From Myxococcales bacterium (GTDB lineage Bacteria > Myxococcota_A > Polyangia > Palsa-1104), in the NCBI GenBank assembly GCA_003170275.1, contig PNAM01000010.1, positions 113,228-177,227 of the forward strand: a stretch of DNA of 64,000 nucleotides. Reading direction: 5' to 3'. Of this stretch, positions 8,800-16,453 are shown one piece after another. The position numbers were made by a program, and so were the translations under genes. Every line of letters starts with the position of its first letter. The first letter of the stretch is position 1. The notes below the pieces were generated by a model, which saw only the letters and a list, made by a program, of their open reading frames with translations, was not told the DNA's origin and searched no databases.

Positions 8800-9713
8800 A
8801 GCCGCTCCTCACGCGTCTCGGTGAACGGCGCGCACGGTTCTTGGAATCCGAAGCGTTTCTTCGGCCCGTTGCGAGCTCGATAGCCGTTCACGCGGCTCGT
8901 GATCAGCCGCAACGGGTGGCCCTGTTCCGAGAGCCAGCGGTCGGAGTCGTCGAGGTACTGCCGAACGAGATCGAGCGCGCCGTCGGCACCGTGATCGCGG
9001 ACCAGCTTGACCACCTGGAAGCGGTCCTTGTCGACGAGTGCGGGCGGTTTGCCATCGGCCGGCTGCCGCGATTCCACCCAGAGCCGCGAGAATTCGCTCA
9101 ATACCGCCTGCACGGCCGCAGGGTCGACCTTGGGGCGCTTCGGTACCGACTCCGGCTGCTGTAGCGCAAGGCTCTCCTGCTCGTGCGGCGGCGCCGATGA
9201 AGGCGAAGCCGAAATCGGCAGATGGTCGTGATCGGGATCGTGGTCGTGATCCGGAGATCCGGAGATCAGATCAGTCCCGAGGGTCTCGCGAGACTCCCGC
9301 GAATCGGCCGCTGGCTCGACCGGATCGAGAGAGAGAGGAGTCAGGGTCAACTGGCGTTCCGGCGCGGACACCACGTCGGCCTTGTCTGGACCGAGCACGC
9401 GCGGCCGACCAGGCTTGTCGACCCTCTGGTGTTCCTCCCAGCCCGAGATGTGGAGACACGGCTGACCCTTCGCGCCGTAGCGCAGGATCAAACCCGACGA
9501 CTCGAGTTCGCAGAGCAGCTCTTCGGTGGAGCGCGAACACTCCTTGCCCCAGAAGATGCTACCCGCGAGACGAGCCGGGTTCGCATGCAGGTTGCCCCAG
9601 TCGTCCGAGAGGAGGAGTAGCGACACGAACAGACGCCACGCCTCGTGCGTGAGCCTCGCGGTGCGCTCGTTCTCCAAGATCTCGGGCTTCAGCGTCCGAA
9701 TTCGGCCTGCCAT
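8796..9713 (-). CDS. Replisome organizer-like protein (phage replication initiator)
   Basis: 305 aa. The first 90 residues (RIRTLKPEILENERTARL ... WRLFVSLLLLSDDWGN) match the winged-helix N-terminal domain of phage replisome organizers. A low-complexity linker around residues 155-165 holds alternating His-Asp (HDHDPDHDH). The C-terminal part resembles a DnaD/DnaT-like helical bundle. It lies directly upstream of the DnaC-like loader and downstream of the iteron array, consistent with origin recognition and helicase loading. Confidence 0.75.
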   Translation of the reverse strand: MAGRIRTLKPEILENERTARLTHEAWRLFVSLLLLSDDWGNLHANPARLAGSIFWGKECSRSTEELLCELESSGLILRYGAKGQPCLHISGWEEHQRVDKPGRPRVLGPDKADVVSAPERQLTLTPLSLDPVEPAADSRESRETLGTDLISGSPDHDHDPDHDHLPISASPSSAPPHEQESLALQQPESVPKRPKVDPAAVQAVLSEFSRLWVESRQPADGKPPALVDKDRFQVVKLVRDHGADGALDLVRQYLDDSDRWLSEQGHPLRLITSRVNGYRARNGPKKRFGFQEPCAPFTETREERL

Positions 9714-9725
9714 CGTCGTCTTCTT

Positions 9726-9929
9726 TCAGTTCGTCGTGGAGGTGGAGCGTTCGCCGATGGGCTCGATCCGCTGGAGGATGCGGTAGAGCGGCTCACCGTC
9801 GGCATCGGTCCAGGCAGGCTCGGCGTGGAAGTGGAGGTCGAAATCGGTCACATGCGCGAACTCCGAGAGCTTGAAGACTCCCGGCACGCGCACCCATTCC
9901 GTTTGCGGTTCGGACTCGTCACAGGCCAT
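9726..9929 (-). CDS. Small first gene of phage early operon
   Basis: 67 aa with an AAGGAG ribosome site. The composition is acidic and aromatic; no known domain. It is the promoter-proximal gene of the replication operon. Confidence 0.55.
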   Translation of the reverse strand: MACDESEPQTEWVRVPGVFKLSEFAHVTDFDLHFHAEPAWTDADGEPLYRILQRIEPIGERSTSTTN

Positions 9930-10023
9930 CCCGTCAGCTCCTTGGCGGGCGGCCTATTGCGAGCGCAGTGCCAACGGTTGCCGCGACGAGAACCGATGTC
10001 TTGCGCTCGCGCGATTGGCCTTT

Positions 10024-10140
10024 GGAACGATTCACCCCGACGTACGGAACGATTCACGCTCGTTTGGAACGATTCGAGGAGCGATTGAAACGATCCGTGC
10101 GCCGCTTGGAACGATTTCGGGCCTCAGCGAGAAACGATTC
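10024..10140. repeat. Six iteron-like GGAACGATTC repeats
   Basis: Copies begin near 10024, 10046, 10066, 10086, 10108 and 10131. Three are exact GGAACGATTC and three differ by one or two bases. The 20-23 bp spacing places all on the same face of the helix. The array lies between the minus-strand replication operon and the plus-strand recombinase gene, so it could be the replication origin bound by the initiator or an operator cluster for a repressor. The rest of the 9930-10415 interval holds no convincing gene except the small frame noted next. Confidence 0.7.
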
Positions 10141-10209
10141 GGGCAGGCGCGCGGGGTGGGGTAGACCCGCAAACGTCGCGTCGGATCAGGACTGGGAGCG
10201 GCACGATCG

Positions 10210-10428
10210 TTGCTCATGCGCGCGCTCATGACCGACCGGCCGAGCGCCCAAACTCACTCTCAACTCACGTCGTTCTCCGTCGAGAAACGCATTGATAGAG
10301 GCCGCAATCGAGGTGAGGTTGGGTTCGTTGTGAACGTCATCTACGCCAACGAAGCTGACCCGCAGGCAGAGGAAGACCTCGACCGCCTGCTCGCCTCCCT
10401 CCTTAGGAAAAAACCATGCTCGAACTGA
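10210..10428 (+). CDS. Possible short ORF before recombinase
   Basis: A 72-codon frame whose second half (VNVIYANEADPQAEEDLDRL) looks coding; it overlaps the recombinase start by 13 bases. Start choice is unclear: TTG at 10210, ATG at 10216 or 10228, or an internal GTG. It could be a small partner of the recombinase. Weak call. Confidence 0.35.
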   Translation: MLMRALMTDRPSAQTHSQLTSFSVEKRIDRGRNRGEVGFVVNVIYANEADPQAEEDLDRLLASLLRKKPCSN

Positions 10429-11993
10429 ACTCGCGGGCCGTGATCTATGCGCGCGTCTCCTCGCAGATTCAAAAGGACAAGCAGACCATCGCGAGCCAGC
10501 TCTCCACACTGCCCGCATACGTTGCGTCCCAGGGCTGGAAGCTCGTCAAGCCGGTCGACACGTACGTCGACGATGGGCGAACCGCGAAATCCGGCCACCT
10601 CGAGAAGCGCGAGGGGTGGAGGCGCCTGGTCAAGGACATGGCGGCGGGCCTGTTCGACGTCGTTGTCGTCGTCGACCAAGATCGCCTCACCCGCTCCGAG
10701 GACATGATCGAGCGCGCGCAGATCTTGGGCGCGTTCCAGCGGGCAGACGTGAAGATCGCCGTAGCATCGACGGGCCAGATCCTCGACCTGGGCTCCTCCG
10801 AGGGCGACCTGCTGTCGATGCTCCAAGCGTGGGTGGCCGCCGAGCACAACCGCAAGCACCGCGAGCGCGTCAAGCGCGGCAAGCTGGAGGCCATCAGCAA
10901 GGGCAAGAAGCCGGCCGGGCCGACTCCGTTCGGCTACAGATACGAGCGGGCCACTGGCATTTGGTCAATCCACGAACAGAACGGCCCCGTCGTCGTCGAG
11001 ATCTTCGAGCGCGTCGCTGCGGGCGAGTCATGCCAGGTAATCGCACTCGATCTGCATGCCCGTGGTATCGAACGACCGCGCTGTGGCTTTTGGTCCCGCG
11101 AGCGCGTTTGGCAGATCACGCGTGCGCGCACGTACCTCGGGGAGTGGGTCGCCGACAAGCGGAAGGGGCTGAAAGTCCCGGTTCCGCGCATCATCCCCGA
11201 GGAGCTGTACAAGGGTACTCAGGAAGCACTTCTACGATTCGGCCTGCGAGGTCTGAAGAGGAACAAACACATCTCGTTGTGTCAGGGCATCGCGCTGTGC
11301 GGACTGTGTGGCGCATCGGTTGTTCTCTCGCAAGCCAATGCCCACGATGGGAAACGCAAGCTCCGGTACTACAAGTGCGCCCGGGCGCTGCGGGTACCGT
11401 TCGGCCAAACTAAGTGCGCTCTTCCGTCTCGCCGAGTCGAGGTCGTCGATGAAGCGGTGTGGGCTCGCGTGCAGGAGGTGCTGTCGAATCCCGAGCGCGT
11501 GAATCGTGCGCTGGCGGCGCGAAAAGCTGACGCTTCGATCGTCGGCGGCAACTGGAAGTCCGACCTCGAAGGGTTTCGCCGCCGCCTGCGCCAGCTCGAG
11601 CGCGCAGAGGAGGCTCTACTTGAGCGCTTCAGCCGCGAGATGATCAGTGAGGCCGCGATGGATCAGCAGCTCAAACGCATGTCCGCCGAGCGGTTGCTCC
11701 TACTGCGCCAAGTCGATACCGCCGAACTGCAGGTCATGCACGCCTCGCAAGCGGACCGCGACGTGGATCTACTTCGGGCTGCCGTCTCTGATCTTGAGTT
11801 CGACTTCGCCACAGCCACCCAGGAGCGCCGACGCTCGCTACTCATCCGCCTGGTCCCTGGCCGCGGCAAGCACTTCATCATGTTCGGGCTGCTATCGCTC
11901 GACCTGCACCTCGTGCTGCCGGTGAAGGCCTCGCAGGCGAAACCAGACGGCATCTCGGTCGATGTCGAGGTCGCGCTCGCCCGTGCATCCTGA
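10416..11993 (+). CDS. Large serine recombinase (integrase)
   Basis: 525 aa. The resolvase-type catalytic domain starts at once (VIYARVSS, nucleophile Ser at residue 15) with the conserved VVVDQDRLTR helix region near 90. A recombinase DNA-binding domain follows (GPTPFGYR near 170), then a zinc ribbon (CGLCGAS ... YYKC) near 290-330 and a long coiled coil near 385-440. This is the standard layout of phage and integrative-element serine integrases. It is the only intact site-specific recombinase of this kind in the window and lies 1.2 kb from a recA-like junction at 13227. Confidence 0.95.
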   Translation: MLELNSRAVIYARVSSQIQKDKQTIASQLSTLPAYVASQGWKLVKPVDTYVDDGRTAKSGHLEKREGWRRLVKDMAAGLFDVVVVVDQDRLTRSEDMIERAQILGAFQRADVKIAVASTGQILDLGSSEGDLLSMLQAWVAAEHNRKHRERVKRGKLEAISKGKKPAGPTPFGYRYERATGIWSIHEQNGPVVVEIFERVAAGESCQVIALDLHARGIERPRCGFWSRERVWQITRARTYLGEWVADKRKGLKVPVPRIIPEELYKGTQEALLRFGLRGLKRNKHISLCQGIALCGLCGASVVLSQANAHDGKRKLRYYKCARALRVPFGQTKCALPSRRVEVVDEAVWARVQEVLSNPERVNRALAARKADASIVGGNWKSDLEGFRRRLRQLERAEEALLERFSREMISEAAMDQQLKRMSAERLLLLRQVDTAELQVMHASQADRDVDLLRAAVSDLEFDFATATQERRRSLLIRLVPGRGKHFIMFGLLSLDLHLVLPVKASQAKPDGISVDVEVALARAS

Positions 11994-12076
11994 CACGGAT
12001 CGTGTGTTCCACCACGCGACGGCGCTGTTGACGGCGCCTGCGACCGTGCAGCGGAGCAGCGCGATGCTGTCGACAG

Positions 12077-12394
12077 TTACGGCGAACCGCGCCGGAGTCT
12101 GGCCACGCTCCGCGCCACCCCGACCGACGCGAGCCCGAAGCCTGCCGCCCAGATTGCGACGTGGGCTACACGCCGCAGCTCGAAGCTCCCGACCACCACG
12201 AGCAGGGCGTAGGCCACCGCGAGGTTGAAGAGGGCATAGAGGACATTCACGGCGGGTGACGAGAGCCCTCGAAACGGTGGCGTCGCGAACGGGCTGTAGA
12301 ACGGGTGCCCCGACACACCGGCAATGAAGTGCGGGGCGAAGTTGGCTAGGAACGCGCCCCCGAAGAAGTACGCCGCAACGTGGTGCCAGGGCAT
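12077..12394 (-). CDS. Small three-helix membrane protein
   Basis: 105 aa with about three hydrophobic segments (start AAYFFGGAFLANF, middle NVLYALFNLAVAYALLVV, end AHVAIWAAGFGLASVG). It is divergent from the TetR regulator and shares its promoter region, so it is probably the regulated target. No enzyme motif; transporter or resistance role unproven. Confidence 0.7.
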   Translation of the reverse strand: MPWHHVAAYFFGGAFLANFAPHFIAGVSGHPFYSPFATPPFRGLSSPAVNVLYALFNLAVAYALLVVVGSFELRRVAHVAIWAAGFGLASVGVARSVARLRRGSP

Positions 12395-12409
12395 CGAGAC
12401 TCCTTCTCT

Positions 12410-12485
12410 GATGGCAAGACGTTGTTGCCATCAGAAGATCGAAGTTAGCTTGGCTTGGGCACAAAGGCAAGACCGAGTTGCCATC
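12410..12485. promoter_or_regulatory. Paired palindromic operators for the adjacent TetR regulator
   Basis: Two matching inverted repeats lie between the divergent genes. At 12410-12432 GATGGCAA and TTGCCATC flank a 7-bp spacer; at 12466-12485 GGCAA and TTGCCATC flank a 7-bp spacer that also begins GAC. The shared half-sites and spacer length point to one dimeric regulator, presumably TetR at 12516, acting on both promoters. Confidence 0.7.
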
Positions 12486-12515
12486 TGGAAGAGGAGGATG
12501 CTAGCGTCTCGGCTC

Positions 12516-13169
12516 ATGGGTCGTTCCGGAGGATCAGCGCGTCGTACCCAGGGGATCCTCGGAGGACGTAGCGATCAGGTGGTGCGTCGCGTCCTCGATG
12601 CCGCGATCGTCGAGCTCGCGCGCTCGGGCCACGCCGGATTTCGGATGGGCGCGGTCGTGTCCATGGCGGCGGTCAACCAAACCACGATCTATCGGCGCTG
12701 GCCGAGCCGTACGGCGCTGGTCACTGCTGTTGTGGACCGGATGCGGATGCCCCTTCGCGAGAACCCGCTGCCGGACACCGGAGACCTCGAGAGGGATCTC
12801 GTCGAGGCATTCGCGCGGCGATTCACCTTCGGTCGGAAGGTCGAGGGCCGAGCCTGGGCACGGCTGCTCGACGAGCGATTTAGCCCCGAGGTCGAAGCGA
12901 TCATCGGAGATGCGGTGGACGAGCGTCGCGACGAGTGGAGGTCGATGGTCACGCGCGCCATCGAACGGGGTGAAGTGCCGCCAGGAACTGATGCTCGGCT
13001 CCTCTTAGATCTCGTCCGCGCGATCGTGGACGCCCGCGGCTCCTCCCGCCGGCTCGATACGACCTGGCTGACCCTCGCGGTGCGGACTGTCATCGCCGGC
13101 GCGCGCGCCGGAACACTGGTGCGAGGCCGCAGGACACGCAAGGTCACGGCGCCAAGCCGCAGCAGGTGA
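12516..13169 (+). CDS. TetR/AcrR family transcriptional regulator
   Basis: 217 aa. Residues about 14-60 form the TetR helix-turn-helix (VVRRVLDAAIVELARSG, then TTIYRRWPSRTALV), followed by an all-helical ligand-binding domain. The ATG at 12516 is used; an ATG at 12498 directly abuts GAGGAGG and would add six residues. It faces a small membrane protein across two palindromes, the typical arrangement of an autoregulated efflux or membrane-stress switch. Confidence 0.85.
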   Translation: MGRSGGSARRTQGILGGRSDQVVRRVLDAAIVELARSGHAGFRMGAVVSMAAVNQTTIYRRWPSRTALVTAVVDRMRMPLRENPLPDTGDLERDLVEAFARRFTFGRKVEGRAWARLLDERFSPEVEAIIGDAVDERRDEWRSMVTRAIERGEVPPGTDARLLLDLVRAIVDARGSSRRLDTTWLTLAVRTVIAGARAGTLVRGRRTRKVTAPSRSR

Positions 13170-13226
13170 TTGATCACGGTGGTTGATGGCAATTGGTATG
13201 GCCACTTTGTGATCGGACCGTGCTGG

Positions 13227-13273
13227 AACCAGCTCCGCCAGAAGATCGGCATCGTGTTCGGCAACCCGGAGAC
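13227..13273. other. recA: recA-like segment and left att-like junction
   Basis: Read on the plus strand, this stretch encodes NQLRQKIGIVFGNPET, the RecA motif around E. coli residues 193-208 (end of the core strand and L2 loop). Sequence on both sides is unrelated to RecA. Its last 17 bases, TTCGGCAACCCGGAGAC (13257-13273), recur at 61587-61603, where they open the genuine recA 3' end. I read it as the remaining host side of a junction: island begins at 13274, and the left element with the serine integrase ends near 13226. Confidence 0.75.
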
Positions 13274-13358
13274 TCGTCCAGCGCAAACCAAGAATCAGTA
13301 GTGTATTCCAAATGATATTGGATCAAGCAGAGCGGTTACCCGCCGCTACGGCATGGGC

Positions 13359-13400
13359 TTGACAGCTGCACTAAGCAGAGTACACTAACGGGAGTACACT
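13359..13400 (+). promoter_or_regulatory. Promoter with overlapping repeat operator for XRE/ImmA pair
   Basis: TTGACA at 13359-13364 and TACACT at 13381-13386 give a 16-bp spaced promoter. AGTACACT occurs at 13379-13386, over the -10, and again at 13393-13400, one and a third turns on; an inverted AGTGTA lies at 13300. These repeats are the probable binding site of the XRE protein encoded just downstream, giving autorepression. Confidence 0.6.
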
Positions 13401-13413
13401 GGGAGGTGAACTC

Positions 13414-13782
13414 ATGGACGAAGGATTTGGGGCCGTCCTCCGTCGTTCTCGGAAGCAAGCGGGCAAGCTGCTGGGCGACGTTGCCCAGCACCTTGGAGTC
13501 GCGCTGAACTACCTGAGCGACGTCGAACGAGGAAAGCGGCCACCACTGACCAACGAACGTATCCAAGCACTGGCAGCGTATTTGAACGTGGATCCGCAGC
13601 CGCTGATCGCGGCTGCGGCGATCAAGCAGGGTGAGTTTCGGTTGCCGGTGGCCGGTTTGAGCGAGAAAGGCATGGCGGTTGGCGCGTCTCTTCAGCGCGG
13701 CTGGAGCGAGTTCGGAGATGACTTCTTCGAGGAAATCCTGCGGCGATTGGCTGACGACAAGAACGGCGGGGAACAAAAGTGA
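13414..13782 (+). CDS. XRE-family HTH repressor
   Basis: 122 aa. Residues about 6-60 form a Cro/CI-type HTH (LRRSRKQAGKLLGDVAQHL, then NYLSDVERGKRPP). A strong GGGAGGT ribosome site precedes the ATG. It is translationally coupled (GTGA overlap) to an ImmA/IrrE-type metalloprotease, so it is likely a repressor cleaved by that protease when the element is induced. Confidence 0.9.
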   Translation: MDEGFGAVLRRSRKQAGKLLGDVAQHLGVALNYLSDVERGKRPPLTNERIQALAAYLNVDPQPLIAAAAIKQGEFRLPVAGLSEKGMAVGASLQRGWSEFGDDFFEEILRRLADDKNGGEQK

Positions 13783-14441
13783 AGGACGTGGGGGGCGATC
13801 GTCGTCGACCGCGGCCCCGGGGCTACGACGCTGGCTTTGCCCTGAGCTATCAGCGGATCGAGAAAATCGCGCGCGCGATTCGCGCGCGGATCGCCTCTGA
13901 TATTCGGGATGATGAAGCCCTGCCTGGCGTGCAGCTCTTTGAAAAACTTGACGAGCTGGACGTCGTCATCGCTGGCGGAAGGCGGGTCAAGCTGGACTGG
14001 GCGGTCGAAGAGCTGCCAGGCGGCGTCGAAGGGCGCACACGCTACTACGAGGGGGAAGACAAGATCGTCATCGAGCTTTCGCCGTCGACCTACCGGGGAC
14101 TCCTGCGCGGGCAGCGGCGCGCTCGCAGCACGCTATTTCACGAAATTGCGCACGCGTTCTTGCACACCAGTCTCTTGATCGAGATGTCGCAGATCCCGCA
14201 CATCGAGAAGATGGCGCTCCAGCGCGCGTTCGGACCCGCGCACGACCACTGCCGGGATTCAGAGTGGCAGGCGGACGCGGTCTCGGCGACTCTGTTAATG
14301 CCCGCGCGCGGTCTGGCGGTCCTTGAAAAAGAAGCTCACCGACTCGGCGGATATCAGGTGCAGTCTCGATTCCGGGTGTCCGCAGAATCAGCGCGGATTC
14401 GGATTCTCACGTACGAGAAGCGGAAGTCCCAGTTGTTGTAG
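13779..14441 (+). CDS. ImmA/IrrE-type metallopeptidase
   Basis: 220 aa starting with GTG that overlaps the repressor stop. The zinc motif HEIAHAFLH lies near residue 127, with a downstream Glu in SEWQADAVSATLLMP near 163 that fits the third ligand. ImmA-family proteases cut their partner repressor to switch mobile elements on. Position and motif agree fully with that role. A 12-bp stem hairpin follows at 14496. Confidence 0.9.
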   Translation: MKDVGGDRRRPRPRGYDAGFALSYQRIEKIARAIRARIASDIRDDEALPGVQLFEKLDELDVVIAGGRRVKLDWAVEELPGGVEGRTRYYEGEDKIVIELSPSTYRGLLRGQRRARSTLFHEIAHAFLHTSLLIEMSQIPHIEKMALQRAFGPAHDHCRDSEWQADAVSATLLMPARGLAVLEKEAHRLGGYQVQSRFRVSAESARIRILTYEKRKSQLL

Positions 14442-14495
14442 GCACTCAGATTTTGGGGAGGGTAAAAACGAGTTAGTTAGCGATGCCTCAAAGGT

Positions 14496-14525
14496 CGAGA
14501 GCCACGGTGGACGCCGTGGCTCTCG
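14496..14525 (+). terminator. Hairpin after XRE/ImmA operon
   Basis: CGAGAGCCACGG and CCGTGGCTCTCG form a perfect 12-bp stem with a 6-base loop, 55 bases after the ImmA stop. There is no clear U-tract, so it may be a factor-assisted terminator or an RNA-stabilising structure. Confidence 0.5.
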
Positions 14526-14647
14526 GAGGTCACACTACCCAACCTTGGCTCGACAGGTAACCCCGCACTGGGAAGAGTTCATCGCCCAGGTCTTCCTGTC
14601 AAGTCCCTCAACAAGTGGGTAGCCAGCTTTCCGAGGAGGACGCACCT

Positions 14648-14737
14648 ATGGTGTGTACCGCCGCGGGGTGCTGCTGTGGCAAGCCGATCATCATCCGGAT
14701 GATCGCGGGCCGCCGCACGCCCATCCACATCGGCTGA
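14648..14737 (+). CDS. 29-aa Cys-rich peptide ORF
   Basis: A short frame preceded by GAGGAGG eight bases before its ATG. The product begins MVCTAAGCCCGKP and ends RTPIHIG, so four Cys lie within the first ten residues, suggesting a metal knuckle. It is followed by a strong terminator. It resembles the start of small Cys-containing proteins seen in mobile DNA but could be a remnant. Confidence 0.45.
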   Translation: MVCTAAGCCCGKPIIIRMIAGRRTPIHIG

Positions 14738-14772
14738 CAGCCGACGACGGGACCTGAGTAGGACTCGGGGTT

Positions 14773-14804
14773 GGCCGGCACCCGGCAACAGGAGCCGGCC
14801 TTTT
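14773..14804 (+). terminator. Rho-independent terminator
   Basis: GGCCGGC at 14773-14779 pairs with GCCGGCC at 14794-14800 and is followed by TTTT. It closes the unit holding the 29-aa ORF. Confidence 0.6.
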
Positions 14805-14926
14805 GCGCGCGTTCACCGGTCCACCGACACGGATCTCCATAGTCGGTGGACGGTGAGCTGCGCGTGCCGCGCCGCCGTCAATTGTGTCGGCAGTGCCGGG
14901 GACCTAGAGACAGGAGGATAATTCCA

Positions 14927-15241
14927 ATGACCAAACTGATGATTCTGCGTGTCGAACTTCACGGTGCCACGGCCACCTCGTACCAGAACTTGCACACAGC
15001 GATGCAAGTGTCGGGATTCAAGCTGACGATCACGGCGAACGATGGTCGCGTGTACAAGCTGCCGACGGCAATGTACAGCTTCAATGGGAACTCAACGCGT
15101 GAGCAGATCCTCGATCATGCGGCTACAGCTGCCGCGGTAACCGGGCTACGTGCGGCCATCATCGTGATCGAATCAGGCGGATCCAACTGGATCGGTCTCG
15201 ACCTGGACGACAACGCCGGCCACTCGGCGGCCCACCTGTAG
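14927..15241 (+). CDS. DUF2622/GhoS-like ferredoxin-fold protein
   Basis: 104 aa with AGGAGG upstream. The pattern LRVELHGATATSYQNLHTAM, then VYKLPTAMY and a closing AAIIVIESGG strand recalls the DUF2622 family that includes GhoS, a Cas2-like RNase antitoxin of type V toxin-antitoxin systems. No GhoT-like toxin peptide is obvious beside it; the next gene does encode one membrane segment. Family link is from pattern memory and should be checked. Confidence 0.55.
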   Translation: MTKLMILRVELHGATATSYQNLHTAMQVSGFKLTITANDGRVYKLPTAMYSFNGNSTREQILDHAATAAAVTGLRAAIIVIESGGSNWIGLDLDDNAGHSAAHL

Positions 15242-15256
15242 AGAAAGGAGGACACA

Positions 15257-15670
15257 ATGACGACCGGATACTGTGTGACGTGTAATAGGGGTTTTCCAAT
15301 CGAGACGCGTATTGCCGGCAAGCTCCTTTCAATGACGGCGACAACTCTCGTCGGCACCAGCCGCAAGGTGCCCTGGTGGGTCACGCTGTTATTGGGCGTG
15401 GGGTCCGTCTGGCTCGGGCACGAGATCGACAAAGGGCTGATGCAGATCTGCCCGACACCAGGCTGCAAGACCGTCCTAAAGATCGTTGACCATCACGTAC
15501 CGAGTCGGAGCCGGCGGTCAGCGTACAAAACCTCCTCGACTACCTCGTTAATGCCGAGATTGCCGTGCTTGCGAATCCACTCACAGACGAGCGCAGTGGC
15601 CGAATCACGTGGCGTCCGTTCCACGACGCGGGTGGCGAGCTATTCCGAAGGCCGGAACCCACGATTGTAG
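15257..15670 (+). CDS. Zinc-ribbon membrane protein, 3' end probably frameshifted
   Basis: 137 codons from an ATG with AAGGAGG. The first 75 residues look real: a CVTC pair, a membrane segment (WWVTLLLGVGSVWLG) and a CPTPGC closing pair. After about residue 80 the frame becomes Ser/Arg-rich and loses coding character while the overlapping frame becomes the DUF2290 gene. A frameshift near 15485-15500 is likely, either a mutation or a sequence error. Confidence 0.5.
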   Translation: MTTGYCVTCNRGFPIETRIAGKLLSMTATTLVGTSRKVPWWVTLLLGVGSVWLGHEIDKGLMQICPTPGCKTVLKIVDHHVPSRSRRSAYKTSSTTSLMPRLPCLRIHSQTSAVAESRGVRSTTRVASYSEGRNPRL

Positions 15671-16170
15671 AATACATCGATTGGGTCCGGTCAGGATCCT
15701 ACTCAGCAATGTTGTTTGACGGCTCGCTGCTTCAGGTTACCTTCGACTATGACCATCGCAGGTTGATCGGCTATCGGCTGGCCTTCGTTCCGTGTCCGTT
15801 CTCCCTTGACCGGGAACTCTTCAGGACGGAGCCAACAGTTGATCTATTGGAGCTTTATGCAGCTCAAAGCGCGCTGGAGGTCCGCATGCGCGCGACTATT
15901 CGCTTCGACTTCGATCCGGGAAGCCAGCGTCTGGGTCACGCCGCAGCCCACGCATCGCTGAATGCCGCGCACTGCCGTATCCCGTGCGTATCGGCCATGA
16001 GTCTGGGCCACTTCGTTGCATTCGTATTTCAGCATTTCTATCCCGAGATTTGGGCGGTTCATGGTTATCTTCGCGAGATGCCGAGGCAATCGCTGATGGC
16101 GCGAACCATCCTCGCGGATGAGGAACAACTCCTGCATCTCGCTTGGCGGGACGCCCCCGCACAGGCGTAG
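15565..16170 (+). CDS. DUF2290-like protein, N-terminus truncated or shifted
   Basis: 201 aa from GTG. The frame is open and coding-like for about 70 bases upstream (QNLLDYLVNAEIA) but has no start codon there, so about 20 residues are probably missing. The body matches DUF2290 proteins: DGSLLQVTFDYD near residue 52, IRFDFDPG near 111, HCRIPC near 134 and FVAFVFQHFYPEIW near 148. DUF2290 genes are found in accessory and defence-type islands; biochemical role unknown. Confidence 0.6.
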   Translation: MLANPLTDERSGRITWRPFHDAGGELFRRPEPTIVEYIDWVRSGSYSAMLFDGSLLQVTFDYDHRRLIGYRLAFVPCPFSLDRELFRTEPTVDLLELYAAQSALEVRMRATIRFDFDPGSQRLGHAAAHASLNAAHCRIPCVSAMSLGHFVAFVFQHFYPEIWAVHGYLREMPRQSLMARTILADEEQLLHLAWRDAPAQA

Positions 16171-16453
16171 CCTCGCGCACAAGGAGGCTGACCACGATCC
16201 CGGCCAGTGTGCCGCGAGAATGGGTCAACCACGTGGGACTTGTTGAGCGAGTCATGATGCCAGCAGAATTTATTCATCGTTGCATGAAGCCGGACGAGGA
16301 TGGGCGACTCCGCTGCGGTCGGGGCACAACCATGCTGGGTGGGGACCGCTGCGCCGCAGACGCATTGAGGTGACGGCCGCCGGGGTCTGCTGCTCGCACC
16401 ATGGCGGAGTCTGCGGATGCGAGTGATCGTCGTTTGCGCGCGCGGGTACCGCT

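Noticed and set aside
9214..9250. Imperfect GTGATC repeats
   Set aside because: They encode the His-Asp linker of the replisome organizer and need no other explanation.
10024..10140. CRISPR array
   Set aside because: Repeats are only about 10 bp with about 11-bp gaps and no cas genes lie nearby; iterons fit better.
16143..16373. Possible small gene after the DUF2290 gene
   Set aside because: No clear start or ribosome site; codons lose coding character after about 30 residues.
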